A stretch of DNA of 64,000 nt. Source: Strigamia acuminata (Eukaryota; Arthropoda; Chilopoda; Geophilomorpha; Linotaeniidae). Below the pieces are notes generated by a model, which made no database searches, had not been told where the DNA came from, and saw only the letters and a list, made by a program, of their open reading frames with translations. The stretch covers positions 15,154,427 to 15,218,426 of the forward strand of contig OX442315.1 of NCBI GenBank assembly GCA_949358305.1, written 5' to 3'. Positions within the stretch are counted from its first letter, which is position 1, and every line of letters starts with the position of its first letter. The position numbers were made by a program, and so were the translations under genes. Below, in pieces: positions 9,958 to 20,453 of the stretch.

Positions 9958-11655
9958 ATGTGTAGTCCGTGTAATAACACGACTTCCACCACCAAAAAAA
10001 TCCGATTGCGTGGCATCGAATCAAAATCACAAGCCGAAATCGAAAAAAATCGTCAAGAATCGCAACACAGAATAATTTTAACCAATTTATACGACTCACG
10101 AGACGACGCCATAGCCGACAAGGTCGTTCTGAAGTGCAAAGACGGCCAGGTCAATGCACACAAATGCGTGTTAGTCGCCGGCAGTGACTACTTCCGAGCC
10201 ATATTGAGTCAAGGCAGCCTCGAGAACGAACAAAACATGATCTCCCTTCTCGACACATCGAAGGAAGTCGTCAACATCGTAATTAAATTCGTCTACGCGC
10301 AAGACATACCCATTCAGCCCGACATGTCGGACGATGTGACACGTGAAGTAATTATGACTGCTGACAAAATGCAGTTGGACGGACTGTTCGAGAAGTACTG
10401 GATCTTACATTGCAACCCGATAACTCTGGATAAATTTTCGAAGGTTTGGCAGATGGCGGAAATGTTCAATCAAGACGAAACGATCGACACGGTTCAAACA
10501 TTCGTCCTAATGAACATGAAACAGATATCGGAGACGGAAATGCATTCGAACATTACTCCGGCGCAATTAGAAAGCCTCGTTCCAAAGGTCAAACCCAACA
10601 AATTCGGCGAATTCGTCATATTCCTGCTCGGTTGGGAGACGAAGATACGTGACCAACGAGAAAATTACAAAAAGGAAGTTGTGCTCAACTTGCTCTCCAA
10701 ATGCGGAATGGAGAAGCTACCGGACTATTCTCTCCGTAAACTGTTATCGACCGAAATAGTCATGGAATCAGCTTCCGTGTACAACGCACTAAGCAAGGTG
10801 GTCATGTCTAGGTGGTTGACTCCTCACGCGCGGGAAATTCGAATTTATGCCTTCGAAGTCGACGCAGAAAAGTGCGAACATTCGGTCTCGTTGCTCAGCG
10901 ACGACGGCTGGACGCCCGGTTTGCAGAAATTGCTCTATCAGAATGACATCGACGCGCCAATCGACTATTTTCCGACAGTTTCGAGCACGGGGAACGTGTT
11001 TTATTTCAGTTTAGCCAAGGACCGGTCGGGGTTTCACGTCCTCGAAGGCGACACCGACATGAAGTTTAATCCGGCGGAAACGATGGTGAATTTGGATAAA
11101 TTGACGAGCGAAACTGCCAATTGCAGCCAGGTGTTCTTCCGACGTTCGAGTGTCAAGTATTCGTATTTTGATTTCGAATTTCGGAAGTCGTGGAAGGTTT
11201 CTTTTGACGAAGGGATTGCGGATTGCAAGTGCTTGCTTTTGGCAGTTGGGAAAAGGCATTATTACTTCGACGTGGATGAACGGCACATGAAGATTGTGGA
11301 CAATCGGTCGAAGAGTTGCACGACGAGAGAGAAATTGCCGGGCAGGTGGCAAAGTGTAAAGTGTAAAAGTCTGCGCACGAATTCGACGGGGAAATTGATT
11401 TTTTTCCAAAAACGTCCTGTCAGTCGTTTGTTGGTGTACGATATTGAGTATGATGATTGGTGCGTGGTGAGTTCGGAGAAAATTACGGGTGACGTCATTC
11501 TTTACATTTCTTACGACGACGACTGTTTGATTTTCGAGAAAACGAATACGGCGTATAACATTTATTCTTTGGAGACGATGGAGGTGGTTAAAGAGTACGC
11601 GATTAAAAAAGATTTTAATGGTTCTATCTATTTTGATGCGAGTTTCAAGAGCTAG
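9958..11655 (+). CDS. BTB-F: BTB-BACK-kelch-like protein, inverted copy
   Basis: Intact frame and the only plus-strand member. I chose ATG 9958 (MCSPCNN, 565 codons). It sits a sensible distance after AGTCCTAG and matches the MCS starts of BTB-H and -Q. An in-frame ATG at 9934 would add MDRKSINE and leave almost no leader. BTB: CKDGQVNAHKCVLVAGSDY, YAQDIPIQPDMS, TADKMQLDGLFEKYW. BACK: WQMAEMFNQDETIDTVQ through LPDYSLRKLLSTEIV. The C-terminal half has the usual blocks (YFPTVSSTGNVFYF, HYYFDVDERHMKIVD, LLVYDIEYDDWCVV). Its BACK segment is almost identical to that in pseudogene O, 47 kb away, pointing to gene conversion. Confidence 0.9.
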   Translation: MCSPCNNTTSTTKKIRLRGIESKSQAEIEKNRQESQHRIILTNLYDSRDDAIADKVVLKCKDGQVNAHKCVLVAGSDYFRAILSQGSLENEQNMISLLDTSKEVVNIVIKFVYAQDIPIQPDMSDDVTREVIMTADKMQLDGLFEKYWILHCNPITLDKFSKVWQMAEMFNQDETIDTVQTFVLMNMKQISETEMHSNITPAQLESLVPKVKPNKFGEFVIFLLGWETKIRDQRENYKKEVVLNLLSKCGMEKLPDYSLRKLLSTEIVMESASVYNALSKVVMSRWLTPHAREIRIYAFEVDAEKCEHSVSLLSDDGWTPGLQKLLYQNDIDAPIDYFPTVSSTGNVFYFSLAKDRSGFHVLEGDTDMKFNPAETMVNLDKLTSETANCSQVFFRRSSVKYSYFDFEFRKSWKVSFDEGIADCKCLLLAVGKRHYYFDVDERHMKIVDNRSKSCTTREKLPGRWQSVKCKSLRTNSTGKLIFFQKRPVSRLLVYDIEYDDWCVVSSEKITGDVILYISYDDDCLIFEKTNTAYNIYSLETMEVVKEYAIKKDFNGSIYFDASFKS

Positions 11656-12364
11656 TCGTTGCAAGATGCTGAAAATGAAAAATGCTAAATTAGTAAATTA
11701 CAGTCTGTTAATTACACGCGTACATATTTCGTTTATGCTTTTGAATGTTTCAAACATATCTGGAAATTTATATATTTGTCTTTATTACTAGGATGAGGAT
11801 GAATAAATTTTTTTCAATCCCATTTTTTTTTTTTTTTTTTTAAATTATTTTCTTGTTTTTATTCAAATTAGAAGAATACATTACAAGTGATTCGGAAATT
11901 TCCTTAATTTTACAAGTATTTCTAATTCTACAAACACAGGCAGTTCTCGAGAGTTAAAGTTGTATTTCGGATGTGGTGGCCACTGGAAAAAGATATGGCA
12001 TTAGGAATTGTAAATGTTCCAAAAATTCATGTGTAAATGTAAGCTTTACAGATTTACAATCGAACAAAAATTAGAAATTTAACGTTGTATTTACGCACTT
12101 CTTAAATTTCATGGGTAAATTAGACATTTTCATTAAATTTTTTCCAGCCGGCTGAGTTTAGAAAAAGAGACGATACTAATCTGACACTAAAAAGTGTGAG
12201 AATGATGACTTTTCATCACGCATGGTTTTATGCTTGAAGTAACGGGGATATAATGCAAACACGTTCAGCTTTCTAATTTTATTTCATACTGCTTGCATTT
12301 TGGGATTAAGCAGTGTCGAGATAACACCGACAAAGTTCGCTCACCGACTCGCAAGCCAAGAAAA
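11656..12364. other. Intergenic between BTB-F and the secreted proline-rich gene
   Basis: A poly-T of about 20 bases lies near 11825. It contains the 167-bp MITE listed at 11981-12147. A TATA-like GATATAAT at about 12247 precedes the next gene, but its spacing to a start site is unconvincing. Confidence 0.45.
11981..12147. mobile_element. Short CACTGG-ended MITE
   Basis: Begins CACTGGAAAAAGATATGGC and ends AATTTTTTCCAG. The inside is rich in TTTACA/TGTAAA words. The ends match the 814-bp element at 43403-44216. No coding capacity. Confidence 0.6.
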
Positions 12365-13160
12365 ATGCACGTAAGTAAATATTCTTAAAACATTCACGAA
12401 AAATCCCCAATTCTTAGTTTTATCACATATTTAACAAAAAAAGAAAAATATCTCAAATTTTACAAAAATATATTTTTTATTGTATTTTTATTCAACTTTT
12501 TACCCATTTTTCTAGTTTTACTTATCAATCATCATCGTATTCAGCATTATCCCACCGTCTTTCCACTTAATTCAAATGACATTTAATCGCATTCCCCAAC
12601 GACATCCGAACCGATTTCGCGGCCTATTTAACCCGCAGCTTCATCGACCACCAAACCGACCAAGATTTCCATTTAGACCTCCTCAAAACGGCCCACAAAG
12701 ACCCATATATTACGGGCCTCCACCTCGACCAAACGGACATCCAAATTTCAGACCACTGGCACACATAAACAGACCCCCCGGAAACAACTACCAACAAATG
12801 CCCTACCGGAACACGTCACCAGTGTATCAAACCACTACTTATAAACCCACAACGAGTTCGACTCAGGCAGCAACCACAACAACAACGGATAAATATCCTT
12901 TGGAGTCGGTAGAAAACGTGAACACTCTTCTGTCGAGTATGGAAGAGGACGGGACGTTGCAGGAAAGCGGGTGGCCGAAGGGAAAGGTGAAACCGATGTT
13001 GAAGGAGTTGTGGCCGCATTATCAGAATGTTAAGTCGATGCTTTTGGAGAGAGAGAAAGCACGGCTGGCAATTATCAACCTGAGGAACAAATATCACACT
13101 AAAAGGCAAAGACTGCGCAATCTGTTTCATCTCAGACCGTACAAAAATGGTGTTTATTGA
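12365..13160 (+). CDS. Small secreted proline-rich protein, two exons
   Basis: Exons 12365-12370 (ATGCAC only) and 12516-13160, intron 12371-12515 with GTAAGT donor and TTTTTCTAG acceptor, phase 0. The joined product of about 216 residues begins MHFYLSIIIVFSIIPPSFHL, a signal peptide. It is followed by a region rich in Pro, Arg, Asn and Gln (PQRHPNRF, RPPNRPRFPFRPP, YYGPPPRPNGHPN), a Thr-rich stretch TTTTTD, and a basic helical C-terminus ending HLRPYKNGVY. An intron right after the first codons of the signal peptide is typical of arthropod cuticular and secreted genes. I do not recognise the family; an extracellular matrix or cuticle-associated role is a guess. Confidence 0.8.
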
Positions 13161-13350
13161 TGTGGTTTAGATTTTTGGTTCGTTTATTTTTGTAGAAAAT
13201 AATTAAATGCTTGTATGGTTGCAATTTAAAGGTGGATTTTGGGATTGGATGAAAATTAAGGAGCTTGAATTGGTTATATTTACATGCTGTAGTCGCAGCA
13301 GCGATTTTTATTCTTGTGCAGAGCAATACAAAGAAGGGATTAAGGATTTA

Positions 13351-14052
13351 GGTGTTCAAACTTAAATGGATTTAGCTGATTTTCTTGATTTTTGGAGACT
13401 GGAAATGATGATTTTTACGTCGTCAAATGGAAATAGGATTTTAGAAAATCGGATTTTTGAAAATATAAACAGAAACTTTAGGTGCGTTCAATCTTAAATG
13501 GATTTCTAAAATCGTGATTTTCTTGATTTTCAGAAATCGGATTTCAACTTTGAACGACCTTAAAATTTGCCAAAATCCAACTGCTGCACATGCGCAATTA
13601 GAACCGTTGGATAACTTCCTGTTTGTAATTTCAAATGGCCAGCCGCATTCGAGAGCTCAAATGCGGCCGTAATGGCACGATTTTGCCATGCCGTAGCACG
13701 GCGGACCGCATTTGAGCACTCGAATGCGGCCAAAATGTTGCCATTTCCCCTTGCAAAAGCACGACGACGCACAAATGCAGCCAAAAAGCACGGCGGGACA
13801 TTTAATTATGTCATTGTTGTTTGCTAAATGTTAAATTGTTATCAGTAAATGAAAAACAACGTGCTTTGATCACACTATGTAGAAATCAAGATGGCTGAAA
13901 ATCAAGAAAATCAAGAAAAGCGACCTGCATGTGGATTTTCAGAAATCCGATTTCGATTTTATGACGTAAATATCGTCACTTCCGGTCTCCCGAAATAAAA
14001 AAAATTAAGAAAATCAAAGAAATCAAAAAATTCCATTTAAGATTGAACGCAC
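13351..14052. mobile_element. MITE-like element with long imperfect terminal inverted repeats
   Basis: The left side (GGTGTTCAAACTTAAATGGA, repeated as GGTGCGTTCAATCTTAAATGG at 13480) is the inverse of the right end (CCATTTAAGATTGAACGCAC, to 14052). The match continues inward through GATTTTCTTGATTTT, the GGAGAC(T/C)GGAA block and GAAATCGGATTTCTGAAAA. The centre holds a GC-richer palindrome (GCCGCATTCGAGAGCTCAAAT). The double left end suggests nesting or partial duplication. No protein seen and target duplication unclear. Confidence 0.6.
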
Positions 14053-14597
14053 TTTCAAAATTAGCAGTTTGAAGCGTTTCATTTAATTCAAATTTCTCGG
14101 GTATTTTGCATGGAGGAAATTTGAATTAGCTCGCCTTGGCCTTGCACTCGTATAATAACCTATGTAGGACATTTTATTTCCTCTTCCATATAAAATGCTA
14201 CACTTGGAAAGCTATAAAATCCAAGTTAATCTTCCACACATGTCTTTTTTTTTTTACTTTTATAATTACAGTCATAATAATCTTCACAAACTGTAATTAT
14301 GTCACATGTAGTCACAAATGGTGCAGTAATGGGCAATAATTTCACTTGACTGCTTGGTTACTTCTTCCATAACCAAATGTGCCTTTGTTTTTATTTTATT
14401 TTTGGTTTTTTCCTCCCAAGATTGAATTATATCTTTCACCTAGCTTAAACTCGACTTAGTTCAGCAACATTTTCTGATAACAAACAACCAATACGGCAAT
14501 GCAAGAGTAAATTAAAAAAAAATAAAAACAATTTTTTTCTTCTTAAAAAATAAAATAATAATTCTTCAACATGGGCCACCAGATGTCACTTTCCCTC
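14053..14597. other. Intergenic, no gene recognised
   Basis: AT-rich, with poly-T and A/T-rich runs. No splice-linked reading frame or family similarity noticed. Confidence 0.4.
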
Positions 14598-14604
14598 TAT
14601 ATAA
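14598..14604 (+). promoter_or_regulatory. TATA box of the 14645 gene
   Basis: TATATAA 47 bases before the start codon, leaving room for transcription to begin near 14627-14632. Confidence 0.65.
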
Positions 14605-14644
14605 CAAGTGAAAGTTGCATCTCCTCACACACTCTGCTGTGAGA

Positions 14645-15023
14645 ATGAAAACTTTCCACTTGGTAAATATAAAACTTAAAATAATCATAAAAATTATGGA
14701 ATTTAATTTGCATTTTTAATTACATTAAGTTGGTTGCTGCATCGCTACTCATTGTGCATTCAAATTCATTAAACCATGACACAATATCTAGAAGAATCTT
14801 TAGTCCTTTCGACCTTTTGCCTGTAGTAGCCAACTTCAGGGGTGCAGTGAGAGCGGCTCAAAGAGAAAGAGGAACATTTAGGAGGCCGGGACCTCGAGGT
14901 TCATTCACATCTTTAGCGTCAGGCAGACCGATGGCTTCGCAGGAACAAATTGAAAACACAGTGAGGGATGCCATGAGACATCAAGGAAATGTCAGAATCA
15001 AAGCTTTTCCAGGAAAAAATTAA
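14645..15023 (+). CDS. Small secreted basic protein, two exons
   Basis: Exon 1 is 14645-14662 (MKTFHL); the intron is 14663-14729 (67 bp, GTAAAT donor, TTACATTAAG acceptor); exon 2 is 14730-15023. The product of 103 residues starts MKTFHLLVAASLLIVHSNS, a clear signal peptide. A mature part follows, rich in Arg, Gly and Gln (RAAQRERGTFRRPGPRG) and ending IKAFPGKN. There are no cysteines, so a defensin-like fold is unlikely. AATAAA at 15193-15198 fits as poly(A) signal. Dibasic-like arginine pairs could be processing sites, but a peptide-hormone role is only a possibility. Confidence 0.75.
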
Positions 15024-15328
15024 TTTTATCGCTAAAATTATTCCTACTTTTGTAAAATTAGATATTTATCGCTAAATTTGCCGCTTGTTTTGTTACCGTA
15101 TGGGGGCCAGGGATGTACAGAAAATTTTGTACAATTGTTTAGGCAATAGAGCACAAACGAGAGCAAGTTTTTTTTGTGAAAATATAAAGTTCAATAAAGT
15201 CGTTTCAAATTTTGACAAGTGGTATGCAGCGCTTTAGGCTAAACATAACGTCATTTTTGTTCGTTTGGACATTTATTTTGATGATATAAGAGAGTTACGA
15301 GCTGGAGTTTTGATAATACGATATCAAC

Positions 15329-15665
15329 ATGGATGCGAGAAAGGTAAATTTTTATTTGTTTTGATTTATTTTTAGGTTTTTTTTTTTAAATTTATTTTAA
15401 ATTTTAGATTTTTATTTTGTTTTGTATTTGGTTGTTGGCGTTGACGGTGGACGAGGCAAAGGGAGAAGGAATTCCGACGAGCGATGTAAATAACTCGTTG
15501 AAGGCGGATAATGTTAATCTTGTTCTCAGAGTTCTGAATCGAGAAATGCAAGAGAACGAACGAATGCGGTTAAGAAAAGAGAAAGAAGTCTCGCATTTGA
15601 AGCGTAAACAATTGCGACAACAACTCAGATTGCAATTACTAAGAAGTCGACTTTTATTTGGATGA
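15329..15665 (+). CDS. Small secreted helical basic protein, two exons
   Basis: Exons 15329-15343 (MDARK) and 15408-15665, phase-0 intron with GTAAAT donor and ATTTTAG acceptor. The product of 91 residues opens with a signal peptide (MDARKIFILFCIWLLALTV) and probable cleavage near DEAKG. The mature part is an Arg/Lys/Glu/Leu-rich helix (NREMQENERMRLRKEKE, then KRKQLRQQLRLQLLRSRL). TATAAG at 15285-15290 is a candidate TATA box. It is the third neighbouring gene with an intron inside the signal peptide. Function unknown. Confidence 0.7.
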
Positions 15666-16251
15666 TTTTGTATTCATTTATTCATTTTCTCAAATTTTTT
15701 TGTATTCATTTGGATTAAAATTAATTTCTCTTTGTAAATAACAACACATAAGTTAGTCGTACGATTTCTTAAACAATTTACAACTATAATAACTGAAGTT
15801 GACAAGCAGAGAAAAAAATGGAGCATTGTCCTTGTGAAATTACTGACCCACATCTGCAAGCACTTAAGTCAAATTTCCGACCAGGACATTCAACTTGAGC
15901 ATCATTCGACCTAATTCCGTCTGTTTTTCAGTATTTAAATGAATGAATAATGAAAATGAGTGGGAGTTTTTGTCTGCATGACAAGATTATAAATTAGAAA
16001 GCATAAACAAGTGTTTTGGCTTAAGGAAATCAAACAATAATAACCTTTTGTTGTTAAATATGTAAAATTATTTTAATAACAAGTTGAGACTGTTTTAGTT
16101 GTTAATTGTAGTTTTATTTGTGTTTTGTTTGTCATTCTTGACAAGTTATTGTTGATAAATTTAAAATTATTCACTAATAATAAAGGCCTATATGAAAATT
16201 TGAAGTGAATGACATAAATCCATGCGAAAATCAAGTTTATTTTGTGAAATC
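15666..16251. other. Intergenic before the MYND-type array
   Basis: No gene recognised. A run of T-rich sequence follows the preceding stop. MYND-1 could start earlier at ATG 16222 (MRKSSLFCEI), but the array-wide start is MKYIS at 16252. Confidence 0.45.
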
Positions 16252-18051
16252 ATGAAATATATTTCGTTAAAAGAGGAGCCAGATAAAAGTCCACTTGAAG
16301 AAATTTTGGAATTTGGTTGTGGTCCAGATTTTGTCATCAATCATCAAGAATCGTTCAAATTGATGATAAAAGAGCAAGTGAGATGTTTAAATCATCAATT
16401 TGTTTGTATTTTTTTGTTGAATTTGTTTGATATTTTTTTTGTAGGGTTTGATTTTTTGGTTCAGGTTTTGGTTCAGGTTTTGTGCTTATCCAGGAACGGA
16501 TGAACTCAAATTGGTAGTTGAAACACGAGTGACAAAATGAGATGTTTTGATGTCAGTTTTGTTTTCATAAAATATTTAGTTGAAAAAGGTGTGGCCTGAA
16601 TCTTGGATTTGTGCAAATATGACAATTCATCATCAATTTTTGCAAGGTTAGTTTTTTTTTTTTTAAATGTATTTAAATTTATTAAAGAGATTTATAATAA
16701 TTTTGACTTATTTATAGGTTCACAAGAAGATGCAATGGATTATTGTTTAAATAGAGCAATCAAACTTTTAAAGCTTCCAAGTATTTTGTACAAATGTAAT
16801 TACGGTATGTGTTGTGTGAAATTTTAATTTGGTTTATTTTCAGAGAGTACATCAGTGTTAGATCAACAGCACTCGGAAAATAGTTGGCGCGAACATCAGT
16901 GGTTCAAAGATTCGGTAATTAAAAATTGAAAATTGCATTTTTGCATCTAAAAATTGCATTTTTGCATCTAAAAATTGCATTTTTGCATCTAAAAATTGCA
17001 TTTTTGCATCTAAAAATTGCATTTTTGCATCTAAAAATTGCATTTTTGCATCTAAAAATTGCATTTTTGCATCTAAAAATTGCATTTTTGCATCTAAAAA
17101 TTGCATTTTTGCATCTAAAAATTGCATTTTTGCATCTAAAAATTGCATTTTTGCATCTAAAAATTGCATTTTTGCATCTAAAAATTGCATTTTTGCATCT
17201 AAAAATTGCATTTTTGCATCTAAAAATTGCATTTTTGCATCTAAAAATTGCATTTTTGCATCTAAAAATTGCATTTTTGCATCTAATAATTGCATTTTTG
17301 CGTCTAAAAATTGCATTTTTGCATCTAAAAATTGCATTTTTGCGTCAAAATTGCATTTTTGCATCTAAAAATTGCATTTCTGCGTCTAAAAATTGCATTT
17401 TTGCATCTAAAAATTGCATTTTTGCATCTAAAAATTGCATTTTTGCGTCAAAATTGCATTTTTGCGTCAAAATTGCATTTTTGCATCTAAAAATTGCATT
17501 TTCTTTATATCTTCCAGCTTCAAGAAGTAACAGAAATGGTTTTTGGTGCTGCACTCTGTGTAATGTTTTACAAATGGTTACCACCTGATGTAAGAGTAGG
17601 CACAGATAGCACGATTGAAAATATTTATTGGACAGTTCCCAGTGCTTACTTAGACTCTATTTTTCAACCTGGACTATTAGAACAATTTCTTTCTGAATTC
17701 TGGCATGTGAATTTAATAACATTACTTGGCGTTGAATTAGAACAAGTGCCTTGGTTAACAAATATCCTCTTCAGTGGAGAAATAATTAAAAGTGACAAGT
17801 CCAGTGACAAAGAGTTACTTCATTGGTACATGCCAAGAATTGCAACAGCTGTGAGGAAGAGCAGAAACCACTGGAGAGTTCTAATAGCAGCAGCTGATAA
17901 AAACCAGGAAGAAAAAATTGAGGAAATAACTAACTATGACACAACTATTTCTCTCTTTACTGACTACTACGACCCTAAATTTTGTTGTACATTAAAAGAA
18001 AAACAATACAGTCTTGATTGTAATAAATTCCATAATTTTGATAAAATGTGA
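16252..18051 (+). CDS. MYND-1: array member lacking the MYND finger
   Basis: Six exons: 16252-16377, 16445-16513, 16580-16646, 16718-16780, 16844-16914 and 17518-18051, giving 244 residues. Exon sizes and phases match the other copies. Exon 1 encodes MKYISLKEEP and FGCGPDFVINHQESF; exon 2 encodes GLIFWFRFWFRFC; exon 6 begins LQEVTEMVFGAALCVMFYKW and has LLGVELEQVPWL. After ADKNQEEKIEEI the frame runs to a stop with a unique tail (CCTLKEKQYSLDC) and no MYND exons follow before the next copy. Intron 5 is 603 bp because of a 21-bp minisatellite. Function unknown; the paralogues' finger suggests protein-protein interaction, which this copy would lack. Confidence 0.75.
16926..17503. repeat. 21-bp minisatellite in intron 5 of MYND-1
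   Basis: About 27 copies of AAAAATTGCATTTTTGCATCT, nearly perfect in the first 360 bp, then mixed with 17-bp units (GCGTCAAAATTGCATTT). Because 21 is divisible by 3, both strands stay open (KIAFLHL / DAKMQFL repeats). This is a by-product, not a gene. Confidence 0.95.
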
Positions 18052-18286
18052 TGTTGTAAAAAAGTTGAAAAAAAATAGTAATTAGAAGAAAAATAACGAA
18101 TAAAAAATTGTATTGCTTCAAGTTTCATGTTTTGTCGCTAGGAGATTTGTAACAACCAACGTTTGCAATTCAAAATTTAACTGATAGCATTTTAAATCCA
18201 TCTGAGAATTTAATTTCATGGTAATACAGTAGTTTTGGACATTGAAACGCTAGTTTAAAATTTTTATGAATTCACTAATCATCAAT

Positions 18287-20187
18287 ATGAGATACATTCA
18301 GTTGAAAAAAGAAGCAAAAAAATCGCTGTTTGATACGATTTTACAGTTTGGATGTGGGCCTAATTTTGTTTTCAACAGGCAACATTCATTTGAATTAATG
18401 ATTAAAGAACAAGTAAAATAATTTCAAAATTAATATACACATTTTTTTTAAAATTGTAAATAAATAAATATCATTCCAGGGTGTGACATTTTGGTTTAGA
18501 TTTTGGTTAAGATTTTGTTCTTCTCCAGGATGCCAAGATCTGAAAGCAGTAAGCCTCATTTCCAAGTTTAAATTAATAATCCTTTCTATATTTGCACATC
18601 ACAAGATTCAAGAGAAGTGGCCAGTTGTGAGAGACCTTGTTAACATCAACATCCACTCACAATTCCTCCTAGGTAAGCTTAACACTATCAATACCAAAAA
18701 CATTTGCAATAAAACCAACACATGTTTATATAGGTTCAGTTGAAGAAACGACCAAATACTGTTTGGAAAAAGCAATTCTCGCTTTACAGTTTAAAAGTTA
18801 TTTATTTTTCTCACGTTTTAGATAGGATAATGACATTTATCTTGTGATTAGATGAAAAAAAGACTTCATCAGGGCTACAGCCATTCAAGGATGTGGTATT
18901 TTTTACTATTTAAAGGAATTGATTTGTTTATAATTTAATTTGAGTTTTTGAATTTGTTAAATTAAATGTTTAGTTACAGGAAGTGTCAGAAATGGTGTTT
19001 GGTGCTGCATTGTGTGTGATGTTTTACAAGTGGCTTGCAGCTAAGAAAACTGTTTCCAGTTGCAATACGTATTGGACAATCCCTCAGCATTACCTGAAAT
19101 CGGGTTTCAAATCTGGAATTCTGGAGGAATTTGTCGTTGAACAGTGGAAGGATTACATTATGGAGCTTCTAGGAGTGAATTTAAGTCAGGTGCCGTGGTT
19201 GATACACTTGTTGTATGGCGGAGATATTATTAAAAGCAATTCGAGCAAGAAAAAGCCTGATTATCCGATTTTTGTTCACGATGTGTCGGATTATTTGTTG
19301 GCATTGAGAAACCAATGGCGAGAAAAGATTGCTGGAGTAGACGAACGTTTGTTGCCGGATGGCGTCACTATTCGTCGTGAAGATAAATTGGCGAGTGTGC
19401 AGGATTGTAGTTATTTGTTGGATTATTTGTTGAAAGAATTTTCTGGCAACTCGGTGAATTAAGCACATTGAAAGTAGAGTTAGAGTTGATTGGACGACTG
19501 GTGGACTGATGGTGGTGCGAATTTATGCTGAAACAATAATGATTTGTCCAATTTTAAATTGCAGTTTATGAATAAAAATGCATTTTTCCACCTAAATCAC
19601 AGGTTTTTATATAAAAATGAATTTTTTTCACTTAAATTTTATGCTTTTTATGCATTTTATGCATCTAAAAAGCCTTTTTTTATTTTTCTAGTTTCGAAAG
19701 TTCATGTCGTTCACCTCGTTGCTATAATCCCTATCTTTGTTTCTGATTTTGATTCGAATTAATTGTTTTATCCCAACATCTGCAGTCAGAAAAATACTGC
19801 ACGGATCCAAGTCATGTCCATGTAAATAAGAAGAAACCAAGTAAAGCAGTTTCCGTTTTCCAAACTCACTGTTCGCACTGCAAGAGCGCCTCCGATGGGA
19901 AATATCAAAAAAATTTTATTTGCAAAAAGTAAGGAAAGTTTACTCGTTATAGTACATTTTGATTTATGCTTTATAATTTCTTAGGTGTAAATCTGAAAAA
20001 TGGCGTGAACCAAGATACTATTGTAGTTTAGCTTGTCAGTGTAAGTTAATGTCCGAAAAATACCAAAAAAAAATATTTTTTTTTTTTACATTTGTGTTTT
20101 GCAGTGGAGCATTGGTTTCAAGTCCATTACAGAGAACATTACTATCAATCAATTAAAGACAAATTGTCCACTAAGTTTGTTGCATAA
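18287..20187 (+). CDS. MYND-2: MYND zinc-finger protein of the tandem family
   Basis: Nine exons: 18287-18412, 18480-18548, 18606-18672, 18734-18796, 18852-18895, 18974-19453, 19786-19928, 19985-20040 and 20105-20187; 376 residues. The N-terminal module (exons 1-5) has MRYIQLKKE, FGCGPNFVFNRQHSFELM and GVTFWFRFWLRFC. Exon 6 has MVFGAALCVMFYKWL, YWTIPQHYL and LLGVNLSQVPWL. The last three exons make a MYND finger: CSHC, then CKKC, YYCSLACQLEHWFQVHYREH. The last ligand is His instead of the usual Cys. MYND fingers bind proline-rich peptide motifs in partner proteins. The exon 6 donor (GTGAAT at 19454) is the least certain junction; intron 6 holds decayed relatives of the 21-bp MYND-1 repeat. AATAAA lies just after the stop. 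Confidence 0.85.
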
Positions 20188-20453
20188 GTGTTGTTATAGT
20201 TTTAAAATAAAAAATGTAAAAATTGAACCCAATATTTTATTACTTTAAAAACAACAACAAAAAATTACATTTATTTTCGTGTTTAGACGGTTTGCTGCCC
20301 CATAGCTTTCCTGTAGTACTTCCGAGCGTTGTTTAATTACTTAATTTTGTCACCAGTGTCCTCTGGGTTAAATTTTAGGGATCGAGAAGTTGTGTGTTAA
20401 AATTTTAAGTAGCCGTGGCCGTGTGTATGTTTTAAAGATTTATACAGATAAAA

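Noticed and set aside
11011-11664. 217-codon minus-strand frame
   Set aside because: Antisense shadow of BTB-F.
16858-17588. Open frames DAKMQFL (minus) and KIAFLHL (plus)
   Set aside because: 21-bp satellite artefacts inside intron 5 of MYND-1.
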